Assembly: GCF_014193895.1 (NCBI RefSeq)
Contig: NZ_BLZR01000001.1
Location: 3,348,001 to 3,412,000 of the forward strand
Source: Clostridium fungisolvens
Lineage (GTDB): Bacteria; Bacillota; Clostridia; Clostridiales; Clostridiaceae
Reading direction: 5' to 3'
DNA length: 64,000 nt
Each line of letters opens with the position of its first letter. Positions within the stretch are counted from its first letter, which is position 1. The position numbers and the translations under genes are program-made. This document shows positions 60,701 through 64,000 of the stretch, one piece after another. The notes beneath the pieces are model-generated. The model had not been told where the DNA came from, did not search any database, and was given only the letters and a program-made list of their open reading frames with translations.

Positions 60701-61570
60701 TTAATCTTTATCTCTAAGAAAATAGAATTGCAGTGATGCGACAAAAACTATACACAATCCAAGCATAACTGCCATGGCAGATGCTATACCAGCGATTGAC
60801 TCACCAGTACCAAATGCTGTTTGTCTTATATACATCAAAAGCACAGAGGTTGACCCTGCAGGTCCTCCCTTACTGAACATTAGAGGCTGTCCATAAATAT
60901 TAAGTTGAGCAATGGTTGTCATAACAAGAGTATAAGCAAGTTGATTTTTTATTGAAGGTAGTGTAATTTTTATGAACTTCATTACAGCACCAGCTCCATC
61001 TAATGCAGCTGCTTCATATAAATCTGAGGGTACCCCTGCTATAGCGGCTTGATATATAACCATATTTCCACCTATATACCACCAAACAGTTATAGTTACG
61101 ATAGCAATCCATACATATGGCTGGATGCCACCCCAATTTATTGACTGACCTAAAATCCTGTTTATTGGTCCAAAATTTTTGTTAAACAAAAATCCCCAAG
61201 CCAATATAACTGACGAAATCGAAAAAAGAGTTGGAAGGTAAAATATAGATTGAAAGATTTTGTGTCCCTTAGGTTTTGCATTAAGAGCTGCAGCCAACAA
61301 TAACGGAACTATTACACAGAAAGGCACACTTAACAAAGTAAAAGTAAGAGTGTTCTTTAATCCATTATGAAACTGAGTATAAAATGTTGACTTAGTATTA
61401 GCTAGGATTTCAGCATAATTCTTAAGTCCTACCCACTGAGGGGTATCCATAAGATTCCATTGTGTAAAAGAAATTAATATCCCGAATATGGCTGGAATAC
61501 CGAAGAAAATTATAAACAGAATCAAATGTGGTGCTATAAACACATATGGCGTGTACTTCCTTTTCTCCAT
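60701..61570 (-). CDS. Sugar ABC transporter permease, MalF type (CUT1)
   Basis: This 289-residue permease has six helices and the EAA loop DLYEAAALDGAGAVMKFIKITLPSI. It begins YVFIAPHLILFIIFFGIPAIFG, the usual MalF/UgpA start. GAGGTGAAA precedes the ATG. No ATPase gene is present in the operon; a shared MsmX-like ATPase elsewhere is likely. Confidence 0.94.
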   Translation of the reverse strand: MEKRKYTPYVFIAPHLILFIIFFGIPAIFGILISFTQWNLMDTPQWVGLKNYAEILANTKSTFYTQFHNGLKNTLTFTLLSVPFCVIVPLLLAAALNAKPKGHKIFQSIFYLPTLFSISSVILAWGFLFNKNFGPINRILGQSINWGGIQPYVWIAIVTITVWWYIGGNMVIYQAAIAGVPSDLYEAAALDGAGAVMKFIKITLPSIKNQLAYTLVMTTIAQLNIYGQPLMFSKGGPAGSTSVLLMYIRQTAFGTGESIAGIASAMAVMLGLCIVFVASLQFYFLRDKD

Positions 61571-61608
61571 TACATTATTTCACCTCACCTAATATAGAGT
61601 TGTATTTA

Positions 61609-61912
61609 TATAGATGTCCCACTTCGTAATAAAATTTATATTTTTAAATTCTCTCATCAGAACCCAAAGGAGTTTTGAAAATAGATTTTTCATTGAAATG
61701 TTACATCTTTAGATAAGTCACTTTAATTAAACAACTTATATTTTAAATTCTCCCCTAAAAATCTAGAGGAGCTTTAAATATAGTTTTTAGCTTGAAGTGG
61801 TATATCTTTCTATAGAGATGTACCACTTCATTATAAAACTCCTATTTTTTTAATTCTCTCGCAGAAAACTGTGAAATTTTTAAAAATAGATTAAGGTCTA
61901 AAGATTTAACAG
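61609..61912. repeat. Three repeat family 2 copies in tandem inside the sugar operon
   Basis: The copies lie at about 61609-61712, 61713-61813 and 61814-61912. Ends are ATAGATGTCCCACTTCG, TTGAAGTGGTATATCTTTC and GAGATGTACCACTTCA. Each has a TTTAAATTCTC core with partial inner hairpins. They fill the gap between the binding-protein gene and the permease genes. Confidence 0.75.
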
Positions 61913-61920
61913 CATTAGAG

Positions 61921-63186
61921 TTACTTACCGCTAGCTATTCTATCTTCTGTTTCCTTTTGTGCTTGTTCTAGTCCTTTTTTAATATCCATCTTACCGAAAA
62001 CTGTATCTAATACAATCTTATCTAGGGACTCAGCTACATATCCGTAGTATTGATAATTAAATACATGTAGAGCTTCTGGTTCTTTAGCTAAGAAAGCTTG
62101 TGGTTCCTTTGCAAATTCAGCACTTGTTTGAACTGCCATTGAAGCTGGGTTTTGACCTGCATCAGTAGCCCATTTTAATGAATTAGCTTGTAGCCATTTT
62201 AAGAAGTCTATAATTCCCTGTGTCTTATCTGCATCTCTTGCTGGATTCTTAAACATTACAAAATTATGAGAAGATGACCAGTTAACAAGCTTGTTTTTAT
62301 CAAAAGTTATAAAATTAGTCATTTTCCAAGGTGCTTTTGCATCTTTTAAGCCATTACGCATCCAAATTCCTTCTGGCCAAAATACTAACTTACCATTCAT
62401 GAATAATTGTTGAGGATCATCTCCGTCTTGTGTTGCAATCTTGTCTGTAACAAAACTCTTCATTGTTGTTAAGGCCTTTTCAGCCTGAGGAGTATTAACA
62501 GTTGGTTTTGTTCCATCAGAAGTTATATCTCCACCTAATTGTTTAATCCAAGCCAATGTCATAACTCTCATCCAGTCAACGCCTATTGCTGCAATTTTAT
62601 CTTTTTTAGCAGCCTCTCCTACTTCCTTAACTTCGTCCATTGTTATAACTCCGTCATCAAGTACGTGAGGTCCATATTTCGCTAATAGGTCTGGATTGTA
62701 GTAAGTGATATATGAGTGTACATCTAGAGGCACTCCATATCTCTTGTTATCTACAGCTCCAACTCTCCAACCTTCTTTTAGATAATTCTCTTCTTTAATG
62801 TTATTTCCATCCTTTGATATAGCATCATCATAAGAAACTAACATATCATTTTTTACAAATAGAGGAATTCTTTCAGCATGTACAATTGTTAAATCAGGAA
62901 CGTTTTTACCTGAGCTTACAACACTAGGTATCTTTGTATACATATCATTTGCTTCTATAGGTACGTGTTTAACTTTATATTTTGGATTTGTCTTATTATA
63001 CTCAGCTATCATTGAAGTCATTGTATCACCATCAGGACCTGTAAGTGGTGTCCAAAGTGTGATTTCATTCTTGGATGCAGATGCTGAAGTGGTAGAACTG
63101 CCCCCTTTACCGCATCCAGCAAGTAACGAGGTAATAGTTAAGGTCGAAAGCACAACGCTAAGGATTGTTTTAATTTTACGATTCAT
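61921..63186 (-). CDS. Sugar ABC transporter substrate-binding lipoprotein (CUT1)
   Basis: This 421-residue protein has a lipoprotein signal ending SLLAGC and a family 1 solute-binding fold (NEITLWTPLTGPDGDTMTSMIAEYNKT, DLTIVHAERIPLFVKNDMLV, FWPEGIWMRNGL). It traps an oligosaccharide for the permeases. I start at the ATG at 63186 with GGAGGAG upstream; a longer frame to 63258 would add residues before the signal peptide. It ends about 350 bases before the permease gene, with three repeats between. Confidence 0.93.
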   Translation of the reverse strand: MNRKIKTILSVVLSTLTITSLLAGCGKGGSSTTSASASKNEITLWTPLTGPDGDTMTSMIAEYNKTNPKYKVKHVPIEANDMYTKIPSVVSSGKNVPDLTIVHAERIPLFVKNDMLVSYDDAISKDGNNIKEENYLKEGWRVGAVDNKRYGVPLDVHSYITYYNPDLLAKYGPHVLDDGVITMDEVKEVGEAAKKDKIAAIGVDWMRVMTLAWIKQLGGDITSDGTKPTVNTPQAEKALTTMKSFVTDKIATQDGDDPQQLFMNGKLVFWPEGIWMRNGLKDAKAPWKMTNFITFDKNKLVNWSSSHNFVMFKNPARDADKTQGIIDFLKWLQANSLKWATDAGQNPASMAVQTSAEFAKEPQAFLAKEPEALHVFNYQYYGYVAESLDKIVLDTVFGKMDIKKGLEQAQKETEDRIASGK

Positions 63187-63296
63187 AATATCTCCTCCAA
63201 AAATAATGTATTGTATATTTAAACGTAAATCTATGATAAGGTTTACGTATACAAGCAAAAAAAATTATATTTGCTGATTATCGACAACATTGTCCA

Positions 63297-64000
63297 CTAA
63301 GATATTTTTATAACATTATCAGATGATTTCTTTACCCTTGTTACTACTGATATTAAGTAATATACTATAGCTAGAAAAATCACTTCCATATATATGCATT
63401 CTAAAGGCTTTAGCATTAACTTCTTGAATTTTGAATCTAGAGTAAAAATGAATATATTGCTTACTACTAAACAAAAGAGTACATTTTGCCCCAAAGCTAT
63501 AATAGGTTTTAAATATAAAAGGAATTTTTCAAGCATCATAGATGCCAAATAATACAAATATAATATAAACATTGGTGCTACTATCCATGATAATGAAGGG
63601 GGGAATCTGCAAGGAGGTGCTTTTAAAACAATTATCTCGTATATAGGGTACGCACTTAATAATAGCGCACCTCCCGCAAAGGCTAAATTGAACTTTATGT
63701 CATACTTTTTAAAGTACATTCCTAGCATATAAAAAGGCATATACTGCAGCACAGGGAAAGCTGCAAATTTGTTAGTTCCTATAAGCACACCTAATTGATT
63801 AATTGTTATCTTTTCGTATGGTATAAAACAAGTTAAAAATAAGCTAAAGAAAATTATCCAAAATAAAATTTTATTATTTAGAACTTTCTTAAAAGGTATA
63901 AAAAGTATTAAGGTCACAAGACTAAAATAAGCAAAAGATGCTAAAAATTCTGACCACCCTGGCATATTATTTAATAAAATTATTTCCTTAAAAGTGTTCC
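63297..64000 (-). CDS. Acyltransferase-like integral membrane protein, partial (N-terminus off the window)
   Basis: The frame is open to the right edge, beyond the ATG at 63965; the extra residues read NTFKEIILLNN before MPGWSEFLAS. Seven or more hydrophobic helices are visible. NNMPGWSEFLASFAYFSLVTLI and YMPFYMLGMYFKKYDI fit the C-terminal half of acyltransferase-3-type proteins, which modify surface sugars. I see no ribosome site for an internal start, so this is probably a truncated view of a longer gene. Confidence 0.6.
   Translation of the reverse strand, partial: NTFKEIILLNNMPGWSEFLASFAYFSLVTLILFIPFKKVLNNKILFWIIFFSLFLTCFIPYEKITINQLGVLIGTNKFAAFPVLQYMPFYMLGMYFKKYDIKFNLAFAGGALLLSAYPIYEIIVLKAPPCRFPPSLSWIVAPMFILYLYYLASMMLEKFLLYLKPIIALGQNVLFCLVVSNIFIFTLDSKFKKLMLKPLECIYMEVIFLAIVYYLISVVTRVKKSSDNVIKIS

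Overview
The window is a low-GC, AT-rich chromosomal stretch that fits a spore-forming Clostridium (sensu stricto or a near relative). Signs of this are strong AGGAGG-type ribosome sites, a Spo0E-like phosphatase, an orphan PAS histidine kinase, a 3D-domain wall hydrolase, hybrid cluster protein, ethanolamine ammonia-lyase and many AT-rich intergenic hairpins. Both edges cut genes: a WYL-type regulator on the left and an acyltransferase-like membrane protein on the right. I see no tRNA, rRNA, CRISPR array, prophage or intact insertion sequence.

Layout. 1-1530: regulator fragment and UV damage endonuclease. 1692-7920: complete branched-chain amino-acid ABC importer (livF, livG, livM, livH, livJ) plus a second, almost identical binding protein with a similar leader. 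8228-10318: soluble PAS histidine kinase. 10698-17901: mostly single genes and small proteins (a Met/Pro/Gly repeat protein, a CwlO-like/3D hydrolase, alanine dehydrogenase, a Spo0E-like protein, YmaF, a HIT protein). 17979-21001: chemoreceptor with a solitary sugar-type binding protein. 21684-26643: a five-gene operon coding the whole lower mevalonate pathway (mevalonate kinase, diphosphomevalonate decarboxylase, phosphomevalonate kinase), with a TctA-family carboxylate permease and a small two-helix membrane protein between the enzyme genes. No HMG-CoA synthase or reductase is present, so a mevalonate-uptake and salvage operon is the most interesting hypothesis here.

27061-31083: FMN-type oxidase-like protein, AraC regulator, 7TM-PAS-GAF-GGDEF signalling protein. 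31084-36302: ethanolamine module (eutA, permease, eutB, eutC) whose leader holds a consensus promoter followed by a strong terminator, which suggests attenuation. 36329-40125: gluconate 5-dehydrogenase-like SDR, DUF2334 deacetylase-like protein, PhnA/YjdM, flavodoxin. 40444-45960: MarR regulator and a heterodimeric ABC exporter, one half of which carries an extra extracytoplasmic segment of about 520 residues with six helical repeats. 46228-50954: hybrid cluster protein, nitroreductase, two Cys-rich proteins, a tandem BFD [2Fe-2S] protein and a second MarR regulator whose palindromic operator fills its own promoter spacer and recurs before the BFD gene. 51227-63186: carbohydrate region with GH38, GH43 and GH2 enzymes and a CUT1 sugar importer lacking its ATPase, plus two secreted proteins of unknown role preceded by a duplicated, foldable leader element.

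Two dispersed intergenic repeat families run through the window. Family 1 is about 150-220 bp and ends in a TTTACAGTAAAAA-like motif. Family 2 is a MITE-like hairpin of about 57-105 bp with AGATGAACCACTTC-type inverted ends. Several copies sit at gene ends, where they may act as terminators, and three lie in tandem inside the sugar-transport operon.
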